NCBI RefSeq assembly: GCF_000524195.1 | Contig: NW_020170392.1 | Location: 725,590-789,589, forward strand | Direction of reading: 5' to 3' | DNA length: 64,000 bases | DNA from: Echinococcus granulosus | Taxonomy: Eukaryota; Platyhelminthes; Cestoda; Cyclophyllidea; Taeniidae | Part shown: positions 53,290 to 64,000 of the stretch, one piece after another | Numbering within the stretch: the first letter of the stretch is position 1 | Layout of the letters: each line of letters opens with the position of its first letter | The notes under the pieces: generated by a model | Told to the model about the DNA's origin: nothing | The model's input: only the letters and a program-made list of their open reading frames with translations | Database searches by the model: none | Position numbers and translations under genes: made by a program

Positions 53290-53470
53290 TTATCTTGGCA
53301 TCACGCACACAGTCAACAAGTCGGCCCTAAACACCAGCGAGCGCGACCTCGTCGTCCTAGCTGGCCATGTGCTGCATCGACCAATCGGAGGCGGACTCAA
53401 GTTCCATTGGCCGGTGTGTGCGTGCGCCACGTGTCGCAAACCCGAGGGTCTGTTACCTGCCCGTTTTTTG
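53290..53470. promoter_or_regulatory. GC-rich patch with inverted CCAAT boxes (promoter-like)
   Basis: An island of higher GC content with CCAAT near 53381 and ATTGG near 53407 in opposite orientation, a spacing compatible with NF-Y sites, plus CCACGTG near 53430. No gene start was identified next to it, so this is only a candidate control region. Confidence 0.3.
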
Positions 53471-55430
53471 GCCGATTGCCCCCCAAAACATGTGTCGATA
53501 AGCCTTCAAGGGCTTTTTTTCTTCTGAGGATTATCATTATCATCATAATCACCGCCACAGCCACTCCAAGTGGGATATCTCGTCTGCGAGCCTAATTCTG
53601 TTGAGATAGCACAGACCAGATTTTGCAGTTTATAACGCTACCCACTAAAAGAGTATAAATGCAAAATATCTGGTTATGAGTTTCTGCAGAAGAACTGCTG
53701 AAGTGAAAGGTTCGCCTGTTCTTTTATATCTCTTTATTGGTCCCTTTTACAACTCATTTGTCCTTATTATCCCATTTGAAGTAGACTACTTCTACCTTTT
53801 ATTGTTTACGGCAATTGGCAGATGAGGTGAAGGTAGAGCTCATTGACGTGTTGAAATCTTTTTCATTGATGAAACACTAATAAAATAGCAAAGTCTAAAC
53901 GTAGGTATAACACCGAAAAGGTTGTTTTTTTGTCCTGCTGTTTGAACTCACTGCAGCGTTAATGTTTAGACATATGGACTGCTTTTTAGTACCTCAATTC
54001 GCCTTATTGTTTTTGTGATCCTCGTAGCGTCTTTATATTCACGCCTAGCTGTGAAAAAGATCAAGTTGCTGCTGGCCAATTCTGCTTACTAAAATTTATG
54101 AAACTTATCGAAAACTTCGAATTATGGATTATGGTGTATTTTGTAAGGATTAGATTCAGGATGATGCGGAAATGCTGATTGTAAGAGGTATGAGAATCCG
54201 ATGAATGTTCTTTGCTGGAGGAGGTGACATGAAAAGGCGGACCACGGTGTCTTATTTACCCTGGATAGTCATACATGTAAATCACTGTCGCATGCGACCG
54301 GCTTGGGTGATACTTCATGCCTGTTGTAGGCATGAACATTCCCGAGGATAGGGTTGCGCTGGATTGCTGGAGGCACTGCAATGGAGAGATGCTTTCTATG
54401 CCTTTTTTGGGCATGAAAGTGACCACAGGCGGATGTACCACAGCATTTAAGCCTCACTTAATCAGTATAAAATACTGTCTCAAGCATTCATACATTATTC
54501 GGGAATATGTAAACATAGGAATTTGCATAATTCTCTCGATGCTTGTGGATTGTTGTTCGTAGGAATTCCATACTAATAATGTGGTTTCCTTGGCGAACGA
54601 GACCTTTTTTTTGATGGACAGACATTTGGATTCCAAAAAGCAAACCGGTTATTACGCATTTTATTATTAAAATAACGGAATTGTGGTAAACTTGGTATCA
54701 CTAAAAAGTTGAGCTAAATTATTTATTTGTTTACATAAACATGTTTAGTGCTGTTTTTGTTCACAAAACGCCTTGGCATACAGCGAAAAATGACCGTTTG
54801 TGAATTTTGCTGCGTCTACTTTTCATGATGATTGAGTGACGTACTAAAAAAGATGTAACTTTTAAAGGAAATGGGGGGAGTTTTGGCAGTCACCGTCATT
54901 AGTGATGCATCCATCCAGTTACATAGTAAGCCGTTACAAAACCAGGCATTGTAACAACTTGTTATTCCTATAAGCTAACTGGGAATTGCTCATGGGAACA
55001 GGGCATTTCCCTTGGCATAGCCTATAAGCCTGGCAGAGTGTAGAGAAGAGGGCTTCAATCACACTGATCTCCAAACCTGACCAAGTCCTCTTATATTAAC
55101 ATACAGCATACTTTAATGTGTAACGATGATTTAATAACGATAGATTTCTATTGCAATAACCTCAAGAGGTCCCATCACCTGACACTGGGTAAGTAGAGAT
55201 GTCAGCATAAAGAATGCCCAACTTTTGAATATCGAGGGCTAAGAAAGCTTGCACGACTCTACTGCTACCTACCTCCTCATTCACCCTGAACGACTTGTGA
55301 GTGCGGCAGGATAGGAGGCGCGTCGAATTGCCTTATCTACTGTCGGCATAATCCACACCCATTTATCCACTCGCCCACGCGCCTATCGGACCCTCATCCT
55401 CTCCTCCCGCCCCTGCCTTAGCCCCATAAT
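53471..55430. other. AT-rich intergenic region
   Basis: No gene or family repeat recognised. An open frame at 54317-54562 is not supported by any motif. Confidence 0.3.
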
Positions 55431-55439
55431 CTGTCCCGG

Positions 55440-55537
55440 ACTCCGGAAGTACAAATGACGGGACATTTTTATGGGCTGGAGAAGTGCCAAAAATGGCGCT
55501 TAGAGGCGCCCTCTGCGCGCCGTCTCGATGAGTCGGT
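55440..55537 (+). promoter_or_regulatory. promoter-like segment with ETS and YY1-type motifs
   Basis: CCGGAAGT (55443-55450, ETS-type), AATGACGGGAC, then AAAAATGGCG (55489-55498, YY1-type), and after a CpG-rich run an ATG at 55528 followed by GTGAGT at 55536. This is the look of a housekeeping promoter with a first exon ATGAGTCG and a donor, but the downstream exon was not found. Confidence 0.3.
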
Positions 55538-56383
55538 GAGTGATTGCATTACGAACATTCTCTCCCACTCTCCGTAGAACTCCTGCAATCTTATAAATTC
55601 GGTTAGTGAGAGGAAAGTATAGTCTTTAAGTTAGATAAAAATAGAAAAGGTTTTCAGAGTAGTACGGTTCGTTAAAGCAATGGTGTGTGTGACCTGTGGT
55701 TTGCTTCTGGAATCTTCCATCATCACATAAACTGGGTGTTTGTGTTTGAAATCTGCCTCCCCTTATACACAACTAGTAATCATAAATAGGAAAAAAATAG
55801 CAAACATTGTAAAAATGTGCCTTTTACTTATGTACGCAGTTGTTGTTTCCCCTCGACCACATTCCTATGTAAATATACAGCCACATATAATTGGATGGAC
55901 AAATTTCATTGATACGGTTATTACTTTTTAAAATGATTCCGTCAAACGAGAAATTGTACTTACTAGTCTTCTTTTTGAATTGATTTTATCCAGACAAGGC
56001 GACGCAAATTCTGATTAAAAAGTTAAGTAGTTTGCGACATCTTTACCTCCCACAATTAAATTTCACATTCTGGTGAAACCTCGACAAACTGAGGGGAGGC
56101 TCTGCCTATTTTCACCGCTCTCCGATGCTGAAAATAAATGGTTTTGCATTCTTGAGAATCGGACCCTTTATCTGCCGTGGTCAGAGTAAACACTTAGCAG
56201 TTTGCATTGTTAAGGTCAAACGGAAATTCCAGAAGTTGCTTCCATTTTATTGATCGGGTACGGTGGAAAAAGTTTCAATTTTGCCACTTCCTCTCCCCAT
56301 TCGAGTTCCAACAAAATGTTAAATAAGTGGGATGAAAGTGTTTTAGAGTGCTTTTATCCAATTATTTGGCTCAGCTAATGCAG

Positions 56384-56475
56384 GTACCATTATTGCAGCA
56401 CTTGAATAAGAAACAAGCCGATGGAACTCTCCGTACTCTGCTTGACGTCAAAAGGAAAGGCTCGGGATTGTTAAG
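56384..56475 (+). other. exon-like interval, unassigned
   Basis: Preceded by a branch-like CTAAT and cag, followed by gtacta. Only one frame is open: VPLLQHLNKKQADGTLRTLL then DVKRKGSGLLR. It could join in phase to 57285-57349, reading TSKSTMKCLWWSKTNDGKFF. I do not recognise the product. Confidence 0.25.
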
Positions 56476-56533
56476 GTACTAAAATATCTCCTCCATGTAT
56501 TAATACGTTTTGTAAAATTATAGTTAAATATGG

Positions 56534-56735
56534 TGTAGCACCCCGAGTGTCCCCGGAAAAAGAAAATGCAAAACTAGGGCAAAGCATTTCTTGCAGACGT
56601 ACGGAAGGGCTGAGGGGGAGGGGGCGGGCTACCAGCATGGCCCGAAGACCGCACGGCCCATGTGGAAGTGCAGTAACAGAGCTTTAAGTGCCCGCTAAAC
56701 CAAAATGAGAAGTTAACCAATTAGTCCAATTCACA
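56534..56735 (-). repeat. solo LTR of the TRIM-like family (copy J)
   Basis: About 202 bp. The plus strand reads TGTAGCACCCCGAGTG at one end and CAATTCACA at the other, with the conserved AGCTTTAAGTGCCCGCTAAA block. It is somewhat diverged, with a G-rich insertion in the middle. True direction is minus by comparison with copies that keep the primer-binding site. Confidence 0.75.
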
Positions 56736-57876
56736 ATATTATAGGAGGTATTAACAACTCCACGCATCTCCACAAGAGACTATTACAGCGCTTTGACTGT
56801 CAGTGCACCAGGCAACCCAACAGGTGAGCTCAGGCCCTGGTTTCAGGTCACCTAGGGACCTCCTAGAACGCGTGCTTTTGTGCTCTTTCCCATAGAGGCA
56901 TGTCTTCCTGCTGTTTCCTGTGGCTTATCTCCCAGTACTGCACACTGGGGTAGCCGTTAACCGCTGCAGCTACTGATTGAAGTGGCGGTGAAAGTGTGCG
57001 AGCACCCAAAATGGTCCTGTCCCAAAACCGTTTTATGGTAGCCAATTTGCTTTGATTTCGTCGGCCAGAGAAGCGCCGCTCCCCTCTCCTTTGACGTGAT
57101 TACTCTGTTAAAGTGAGAATATTTGGCGTTGCATCAGCTAAATGTGTTTTTGGTCTCTTTTAAGGTGACCTTTAAGGGAAGGAGGAGGAGGGGGAGCATC
57201 TCTTTGTGTGAATTCCTACAAAGTCAGGAAATGGTTGTTTTTAACAAACGCATGAACAAGCGTGATTGTTACGTTTTCGTTTAGGACTTCAAAGTCCACT
57301 ATGAAATGCCTCTGGTGGAGCAAAACAAACGATGGCAAGTTTTTCTTCAGTAAGTAGAGACAGTAATAATTCTTTTGTGATGAAAATGCTGACAGACAAA
57401 TTATTCACTGCGATACTGCTTTAGATTGTTCTCGGCAGTGGATGCCAAACTGAGCTAGAGTTCTTAACGAAATCCCTGGTAATGCTAGCAGTTCCAAGAC
57501 CAACAAGCATTGCTGATATTCCGAGATAGTAAATCATGCTTCAACTGATTGCATTGTCAAACAGATCCCGTATCCAAAAGCGGCCAACACGTTTCAGCCT
57601 GTTTAACAGGTCATGTGGGGTGCTTGAGGAACTATTTTCACTAGACCACCAAAAGCGCGTTCCTCTGACAAACATAATGTTACTTCATTACGAGAAACAC
57701 CAGCATACATCGATGGCTTAAGAGATGCAAATTAGAGTGACACATAGAATCTTTAAGGCTCTCTGGCGCTGAAGTTAGAATTAGAGCTTAAATTTAGTGT
57801 TTTTAAGCCAACTTTCGAAGTTTTATGTCGTTATTAAAAGGTAAAGGTCTGCTGGCGTGCTCCCCCCTTCACCTAG

Positions 57877-57939
57877 GCCTCTACTTCCTTGGAACGAGTA
57901 GATGAGTTGGACAAGAAAAGCTTGCTTGATTGGGCGATG
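57877..57939 (+). other. exon-like interval, unassigned
   Basis: Polypyrimidine tract and acceptor TTCACCTAG, then ASTSLERVDELDKKSLLDWA M, then donor gtaaag. The phase does not match the other exon-like intervals nearby, so no gene model is offered. Confidence 0.22.
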
Positions 57940-58272
57940 GTAAAGGTGGGGAGGGGGGATACAGAGGTATCACGGTTGTGTTCAGGGTACATTTTCCCCT
58001 CCTTGGGGGCCGATAGCTTCCGAACCGACACAATGAGCACTTTGTTGCGAATTTTGGATGGCTATTTCATCTGCCGATGCGTAGAATTAAATTTACACTT
58101 AGAAGCTGGCTTAAAGAGGCATCAGCAATGCTTGTCAGTGGTGAATATGGTAATTAATCGGTGTGGATGGAATATGAATGCGAAAGTATATTATGAAGAT
58201 ATAGATGCACCAAGATAGGGAAGTTGGTTTGGCGCTTTTGGTAGTGTTGTGCATCGCATTCGGTCGCTGAGC

Positions 58273-58304
58273 GGGGCACAAATGCCCGCGGGCATTTGTG
58301 CCCC
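58273..58304. repeat. 32-bp perfect palindrome
   Basis: The left arm GGGGCACAAATGCCCG (58273-58288) is followed immediately by its exact reverse complement CGGGCATTTGTGCCCC (58289-58304), with no loop. A further GGGGCA follows 4 bases later, so the right edge also forms CCCC-ACGA-GGGG. Confidence 0.9.
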
Positions 58305-58604
58305 ACGAGGGGCAAAATAACATCCCCAAATCATTTGTGCAGAAACGAATAATACATGATATGTGTATGGGAGTGTTTTGTTCCGGGGAGTTTTCAGTAC
58401 TGAACATTCTAGGAAAGACAGTGCACCCAAGAGTTTTCCTCATTCATCATAATTACTGCTATTGTTTTGAGAGGCCGTTTTTACGGTGCAGTATAAAATT
58501 TGTTGATTTTAGTTTAGTGCAAGATGTTTAAAGAAGGAATGCGTTACACACGAAGTGGGCTGCCTTAACTACTGATAGGGGAAAATATTTTATCCGACAA
58601 ACAG

Positions 58605-58781
58605 CACTTCCCCCCAAAGTTGCAATCTGGGCCGTCACAAATTCTTGACACTAGTGGAATATTTTCTAGCAGTTCAATGGGCCCGTTTGATGTCTCACGT
58701 AGTTCCCCTAACACGTCAAGCAACGACTTTGAGGCGGTTTTACTGAGCATGTTATCTAGATTTATCCATTCACTTAACTGA
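58605..58781 (+). other. possible terminal exon, strand uncertain
   Basis: After an acceptor CGACAAACAG an open frame of 58 codons (HFPPKLQSGPSQILDTSGIF ... FEAVLLSMLSRFIHSLN) ends in TGA, with AATAAA at 58788-58793. The opposite strand is also open over 58565-58873 (including CDGPDCNFGGKCCLSDKIF) and is equally protein-like. Neither is recognised. Confidence 0.2.
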
Positions 58782-58793
58782 GAGGACAATAAA

Positions 58794-59857
58794 GTTGGCA
58801 CAGGCCCGAAGAGGTATGGACTTCTGTCTTTTCTTTTAGCCACCGTGCCGGACTGCCAGCCGTGCAGGACCACAAACCAATTAAGCTAGTTTCTGTTTTC
58901 ATGGATATCTTCACTCTCGTGAGTCTACAGAGTCCTTGAATCGTGGAACCTCAATGATGAGCAGGCGGACAAGGTAGAAGCCTTCGAACTGAACTGCAGA
59001 CACAATCAGTATATCGTGCGGAATTTATAAATGTAGAATTCCATTACTTTAAATCAGTAGCATGGTATTGAGAAATTGTTTCGTATGAAGAAAGTCTAGG
59101 TTTCAAGGATTTTTTTCGGAAAATTGTTAGCCAAATGTCGAGGAGCAAACACTCCAGAAACTTCGCTTTTCCTTTGGATTGCTATTATCTTATTGACGGC
59201 AGTTTTCATGAGGCGCAAGATAGTTAAACAAGGCAAGCATTGAAATCAAGCTTAGCAGACCAATCACTTTGCTAAACTCCCTGAGCCAGCTAATGAGGAG
59301 TACGTCAGCCACTTTGCAATTTCGGTATTCGGTGGTCAACGTTCAACAAGCTGGGGGGGGGGTAAGTAAACACTCAACAGTTAACCCTTGTCAAGTGAGT
59401 GAAATGGAGATCGACCTTTGAAGGACAGCGGGACCGGACGTTTGAATGGTCAGGAATACAAGTGTAACATAAACAGAGGTGACGTTGACAAATACATTTC
59501 GAGAATCGTGTGAGTGGGGTCTAATGTATAAGTAAAAAAAGAACCACGTCAGCAAATAAGGAGGGTAATCGCACATCAACCATAGATCGTAATGCCAATG
59601 AATGAATAAATTGTGACAACCTGCTCTGGAGACTGCCTTTCGTCATTTTTATTCCATTTGATTGATCAAAAACCAGAGAAATGGTTGCAGTAATTACCAG
59701 AATTCATTCCATCCTCTTTAACTTCCTTTTAGCCTATTTGAGCGCACATACACACACACCTCTGACATAAATCTGAGATATTTAATAATGCCGCAGATAA
59801 TGAATTGAGTCCAAAATAAGCATACCTTGATTGACAGAGATAAGCTTTCGTATAAAA
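58794..59857. other. intergenic region
   Basis: No gene recognised. A run of ten G lies near 59351-59360, and a (CA)n stretch near 59747-59758. Confidence 0.35.
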
Positions 59858-60416
59858 TTCTTCCTTTCCTCCATTTTCATTCCACTACTGGCCGAATATT
59901 TATCTCTCCGAGTTCTGTTCAGCTGGTAGAGAGGTCGAGGAGGTATTGCGTCTCCACTTAGGTGACACCTCCATACAGGTACCGTAGACGGCTCCGTGAC
60001 GAAATTCTCCCTATTCTCGGCTAGCGCATCTTTGGTTGTTAACAGCATTCCTCCAGAACAAGGGAGAGGGGTAGTTGCCGAAAGTAGGCGTCATTTTTAG
60101 CTCTTCTATTGGGGGTCGTCTCCGAATTCACCCATCCGCAGCATATTCTCTTCTTCTGCCACATTTCAGAAACAGAAATCAGGACAGATGTCCTAGGGTC
60201 AGGTCCCTTTTCCACTGCCACCAATGTAGCGCCCCGAGACTTCCCTGAAGAGGAGAGAATTTATAGTGACAGGGAGGTATGTAGTACCGACGTAGAGAAG
60301 GTTTGGGGGCAACTGGTTTGGCCTGGAGGCCATGCCGCCCAGTGGAAGTGGCAGGGCGGAGCCTTAAGTACCGACGAAACCAAAACGAGGAGGTAAACTA
60401 ACAACCAAAGCATTAC
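59858..60416 (-). mobile_element. truncated TRIM-like retrotransposon (copy K)
   Basis: One LTR at 60225-60416 (192 bp on the plus strand, TGTAGCGCCCCGAGACTTCC ... AAAGCATTACG) is joined to about 365 bp of internal sequence. On the minus strand the bases just after the LTR are TTGGTGGCAGTGGA, the best-preserved primer-binding-site-like sequence in the window. The far half of the element and the other LTR are missing. Confidence 0.8.
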
Positions 60417-60973
60417 GTTTCAATACGAACAGGCACCAAGAGGTCTTTTAACTGAGGGACTCGTGCTCACTGCTAATTATCTTTCCTCAGTGCATAACTT
60501 GATGATGAAGCCTTCTATTTCATCAGAACGTCGATGAAGGTGATTCGGTCAAGGGCGTTATCCACTGCTCCATCGAACTCATCACCAAGCGAGTAGACTT
60601 AGGCTTGTTTTGATGTTTTAGGGTTTGCTAAGCAAAGGGTAGAGAGAAATAATAATTAGAGTGCAGTAAAATTGCATAAATGAATACAGGTCTTGTCTTT
60701 CATAAAATTCATACCAAATAGTGGGATTTTTAACTAGTCATCTTCCAGAAGGCCATAGCTATGCGATTGAAATTTTGCATTTATGGTTGTCTAACTGAAT
60801 GGTACATGAGGGGATTCCACTGGCCTGGACTACAAAATGCAAATTCAAATCCACTTTCCTAGTAGCGATTTTTCATACCTCGCAAGCCTTTCCCCGGCGT
60901 ACCTTCTATGTGTTTGAATCCTGATTGCTATTATTGAATAAATTAGAACTTGAATACCAACGTTGAAAAATAG

Positions 60974-61173
60974 TGGTAACGTAAAACCTTGAACACTTGT
61001 TTAACTCTTCACTTTGGTTGCATGAACACTTAAGGCTTCGCTTCTGTACTTCCGCTGGGCGGCATGGCCTTCAGGGCAAGTCAGTAGCTCCCCAGTCATT
61101 CAGTGCAGCAGGAATGCAGATTCCGCCCTGGTATTGTCTTCTGTCCCCTTCAGGGAAGCCTTAGGGCGCTACA
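60974..61173 (+). repeat. solo LTR of the TRIM-like family (copy L)
   Basis: About 200 bp from TGGTAACGTAAAACC to GGGCGCTACA, with GTTTAACTCTTCACTTTGG and GGCGGCATGGCCTTCAGGGC matching the family blocks. No clear target duplication. Confidence 0.78.
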
Positions 61174-61255
61174 GTATCCCATTTTACATTGAATCAACAC
61201 CTGTTCCCTTCTTTCACCCGCGTGATTGAAGTGAATTTGAGAAAGATTGAAAATA

Positions 61256-61597
61256 ATCAAGCTTTCTATCACGGACTGTATCTATCTCTTATGCAACGAA
61301 ACATGGGATTAATAAAGATTTTTCCGTTTACTTTCATCCATCAACAGCTCATCAGTTTTTGTTGACCTTTCAGAATCCTTCAATCAAATCAAAACGTTTG
61401 ATGTTTTTGCAGCTGTTTCAACAAAGCCTTGCTCCTCGCAACGCGCCTTTACCAACAGCGTTGCATATGTTTTACCTAACAGGACCATAAAGGCTCCAGT
61501 ATGCTGGAATACACTCCATACTTGTCCCGAGGAAGGGGCAGAAGAGGTCATCTATGATCAAAAAGCACAGAAGCCTGCTCGAGTCTCTCAGGGTATT
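61256..61597 (+). other. open stretch without start codon
   Basis: About 113 codons remain open (including SSVFVDLSESFNQIKTFDVF and TCPEEGAEEVIYDQKAQKPA), ending in TGA at 61595-61597. There is no ATG in frame. It could be an exon or chance; acceptor-like TTTCAG occurs inside. No family recognised. Confidence 0.18.
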
Positions 61598-62680
61598 TGA
61601 AATAGTTGAAAATGAACTGAGACTGTTGCAGTAGGAGGGCTTTCAATTACCCTCGAACTTTCTTAATTTACAAATTGGCAATTTACACTCTTGGATCTGA
61701 ATAGCTGAGAAATTTACAAGGGATTCACGATTTGATCAGTAGCTCCATAACGGACAAAACACGTAAGCTTATTTGAAAATACGCAATCTCAATAAAATAT
61801 AGATTGTGTTTAGATGTCAGCCTTGACATTGGGAAAAGGGCTTGACAGCATTTTCATAAAGACTAACACGTTTGTATTATTCCACTTGACATTCTCTCAA
61901 TCACCTTTAAGAAGCTAAAAATATCGACAGAAGTGCAGTCCCCTCGGTCATAGCATTCCCACAACAGAGCCTTCTAGGTATCCAGATTTGGAGAAGAATA
62001 CTGCAGTGGTCTTTTGTCCCCAGGTGAGCAATGTCGACTTCCCCTGAATGGGAACTTTGAAGCAGCACTTACATTGGTGTCCCGTGAGATCGTGGCCAGT
62101 ACAGATGCCTTTGCAATGGTTGCGCACCAGTTTTACATATTTGGCCAAACTTCGATTTGGAAACTCTTTGTTACTGAATTCCCATTTTCCCACCCACATA
62201 TTGCATACTGTAACTGCTCCTAGATGGCTGAAATTCAACACTAATGGCCCTAACTACTAAAGTTTATTCCAAAAATGCCTTTAAACAATCCTTGTTTGAA
62301 TGAATGGGGAGTATTTTGGACTCAATAGGGGCCAAACTATGCATTTACGAGGATCAAAAAACCTGAAATTCTTGTCTCAGTCTTCGAGACAATATTGGGG
62401 TGTTTTTAAGATTGAAAAATCCCTGTAGGTAAGAAGCAGGCTTTGAAAGAGGTCTAAATTAACCACTAGGTAGAGACTTCCAGTCGTATTTTGAAGTAGA
62501 ACAGCCTGCTGCAGAAAAATCTGCTTGGACCGCGTTAGCTGAGGACAGTGCGAAAAGTCCCCTGTCTAACACCTATTTGATAGAATCATTGCAAACACAT
62601 GCAGTTCCAAACCCTAGTTGTCATAGCACTACTTATGTGAAGGCGATACAGGCAAAAGTGTGTAGGTTTCTTAAGGAATT
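61598..62680. other. intergenic region
   Basis: Nothing recognised; the open frames on both strands at 61.95-62.26 kb overlap each other and have no motif. Confidence 0.3.
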
Positions 62681-62695
62681 TCTACAGGAGTCTCT

Positions 62696-62840
62696 GCAGT
62701 CTCCCGAGACTTCCTTGAAGATGAATGAGGGCAAAAAACTAGGCAGAATACGTTTTGCTGACGTACAGAAGGACTTGGGGCTACCGGTATGGTCTGGAGG
62801 CCAGCCTACCCGGTGAGGGTACGATCACGAAAACCTAAAG
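62696..62840 (-). repeat. degraded LTR of the TRIM-like family (copy M)
   Basis: The plus strand reads TGCAGTCTCCCGAGACTTCC, then CAGAATACG, GACGTACAGAAGGAC, GGTCTGGAGGCCAGCCTACC. This is the family order, but the end with the AAACCAAAAC block is eroded. Confidence 0.65.
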
Positions 62841-63112
62841 TGGCCCCCTTTACCAAAAGTGTTAGCTCTCCGTTTTCTAAAAACCCCAGATTTTATGGAA
62901 ACATGAATTTTAAAAAAACATGGAAGGGTAAAAAAACAATGGGGGTGGGTTAAAATGCATAGATCTGTGTGTTTCATGTTTTTTGACAGTACGATATCTG
63001 TATGCGCTCTTCCAGTCTCCCATGATTCTGCCTTCACCCATGCTACCAATCTCATAGTTCTATCATAAAGCCAAAGCCTTAAAGCCTTTGGGGACGCCAG
63101 GAATGTTACACT

Positions 63113-63319
63113 ATGGACATCAAGGGTGACGGTGTTCTTGCGCCTCTTGGCCCCAAACAAATCCGAGCAACAATTGTTCTGGTGTTCTGCTCAGTGATTG
63201 CTTCCTTTATAGTAAGTTTCTTTGTTAAAGCATTTGAGTAAACAAGTGGTTCTGATAAGTTCTTAATAAACAGTCCATCTATTTCTTCACAGAGTCAAGA
63301 TGTACCAAACGGAAGTTGA
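63113..63319 (+). CDS. possible small membrane protein, unrecognised
   Basis: The ATG at 63113 opens a 33-codon exon, MDIKGDGVLAPLGPKQIRAT then IVLVFCSVIASFI, with one strong hydrophobic segment, ending at a good donor ATA|GTAAGT (63212). Splicing to the acceptor CTTCACAG (exon from 63293) adds SQDVPNGS and a stop at 63319. An alternative acceptor one ATG later would join a 53-codon frame (MYQTEVDLRHLYALRARDPS ... NSQISLE, stop at 63461), and intron retention would add VSFFVKAFE. The size and single membrane helix recall small mitochondrial inner-membrane subunits, but I cannot assign it. Confidence 0.25.
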
Positions 63320-63461
63320 CTTGAGACACCTATACGCCCTCCGAGCTCGAGACCCATCAAAGCAAGTCCTCAGATGTGCAGTCCCACTTCACATGCGTCC
63401 CAGCCGATACTTTTTTATAGTCCCATATGTGGCAATAAACTCACAGATATCATTGGAGTGA

Positions 63462-64000
63462 CAAAACGTGCAAACAAATATTCTGCAGACGGCCAGAGGG
63501 TGAGAGAGACTTGCGCCCTAACGCTTTATTAATAACGGACAATTTGGGTGCTTGTTAATGAGCGTGATGTGCTTTAAGGCATTAAAGAAGTTATAATTAC
63601 TCTGGTCTTAAAGCCATTGTGACTCACAATCGGAATCCACTGTGATAAGTGGACAGTGTATCATCCGAAAATTGTCCCAAGCATCGGACCGCTTCTATTC
63701 TAAATCTTGTCTTGACAATTATTTGGTTTGTCAAATTTGAAATTTTCGTTTCGCTTAAGTTGTCAGAGGCTTTAGTGCCCTTAATTCTTGATTTTATAGA
63801 GTTAATGTGAAAATTTACAAGGCCTACTTCTAACTGCTGCCACTTTATTCATTTATCATTGAGTTTTTTGAGTAAAGATCACATAATGTAAATTAAATGC
63901 TGGGTGAGGGTGTAAAATATAGTGTCCGAGTTGTTCCTAAAAGAGTTATGAGACATTCAAGCCTGGAAGAGGCCTTACTTCCTGCGAACAGAAGGATTAC
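63462..64000. other. right edge, intergenic
   Basis: AT-rich, with no gene or repeat recognised. Confidence 0.3.

Noticed and set aside
60109..60396. A 95-codon frame as a gene
   Set aside because: It crosses the internal-LTR boundary of TRIM copy K and is repeat-derived.
62577..62816. A 79-codon frame as a small gene
   Set aside because: Its second half is LTR copy M; the first half has no motif.

Overview
The window is nuclear DNA of a parasitic flatworm, most likely a taeniid tapeworm (Taenia/Echinococcus group). It carries single-copy eukaryotic housekeeping genes split by GT-AG introns, some only 30-40 bp long. It also holds two members of the dynein-light-chain family that is expanded in platyhelminths, and many copies of a short non-coding LTR element with the architecture of the TRIM retrotransposons known from taeniids. 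No database search was possible, so the species is an inference.

Layout, left to right. 1-131: 3' end of an unrecognised + strand gene. 263-974 (-): NDUFA2, a complex I subunit, convergent with that gene. 1639-4949 (+): COPE, coatomer epsilon, nine exons, divergent from NDUFA2. 5836 to about 20.3 kb (+): HYOU1/GRP170, a large ER Hsp70-family chaperone, at least 20 coding exons and 937 codons; its extreme C-terminus is not resolved. 20.3-24 kb: intergenic, with two solo LTRs. 23987-24375 (+): a dynein-light-chain-like gene with a damaged or non-canonical splice donor. 25.1-26.0 kb: a TRIM element. 26892-29269 (+): an intact two-exon dynein light chain whose 2-kb intron hosts a 1-kb TRIM. 32656-34067 (-): EF-1 alpha, three coding exons separated by 32- and 33-bp introns. 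35.1-36.5 kb: TRIM remnants, including one LTR inserted inside another. 36992-37472: possible exons of an unrecognised gene. 39352-42929 (+): an HMGXB4-like HMG-box protein. 43463-51351 (+): PSMD9, the proteasome assembly chaperone with a PDZ domain, with a 4.25-kb third intron. 51.4-64 kb: no recognisable gene, but four more TRIM/LTR copies, a 32-bp perfect palindrome, a promoter-like GC-rich patch and several exon-like intervals that I could not join.

The genes do not form a pathway; this is an ordinary eukaryotic neighbourhood. The most informative non-genic signal is the LTR family. Internal sequence next to one LTR end (consensus-like TTGGTGRCARYGGA) looks like a primer-binding site, and a purine tract lies next to the other end. 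Together they fix the direction of each element, and there is no coding capacity between the LTRs.
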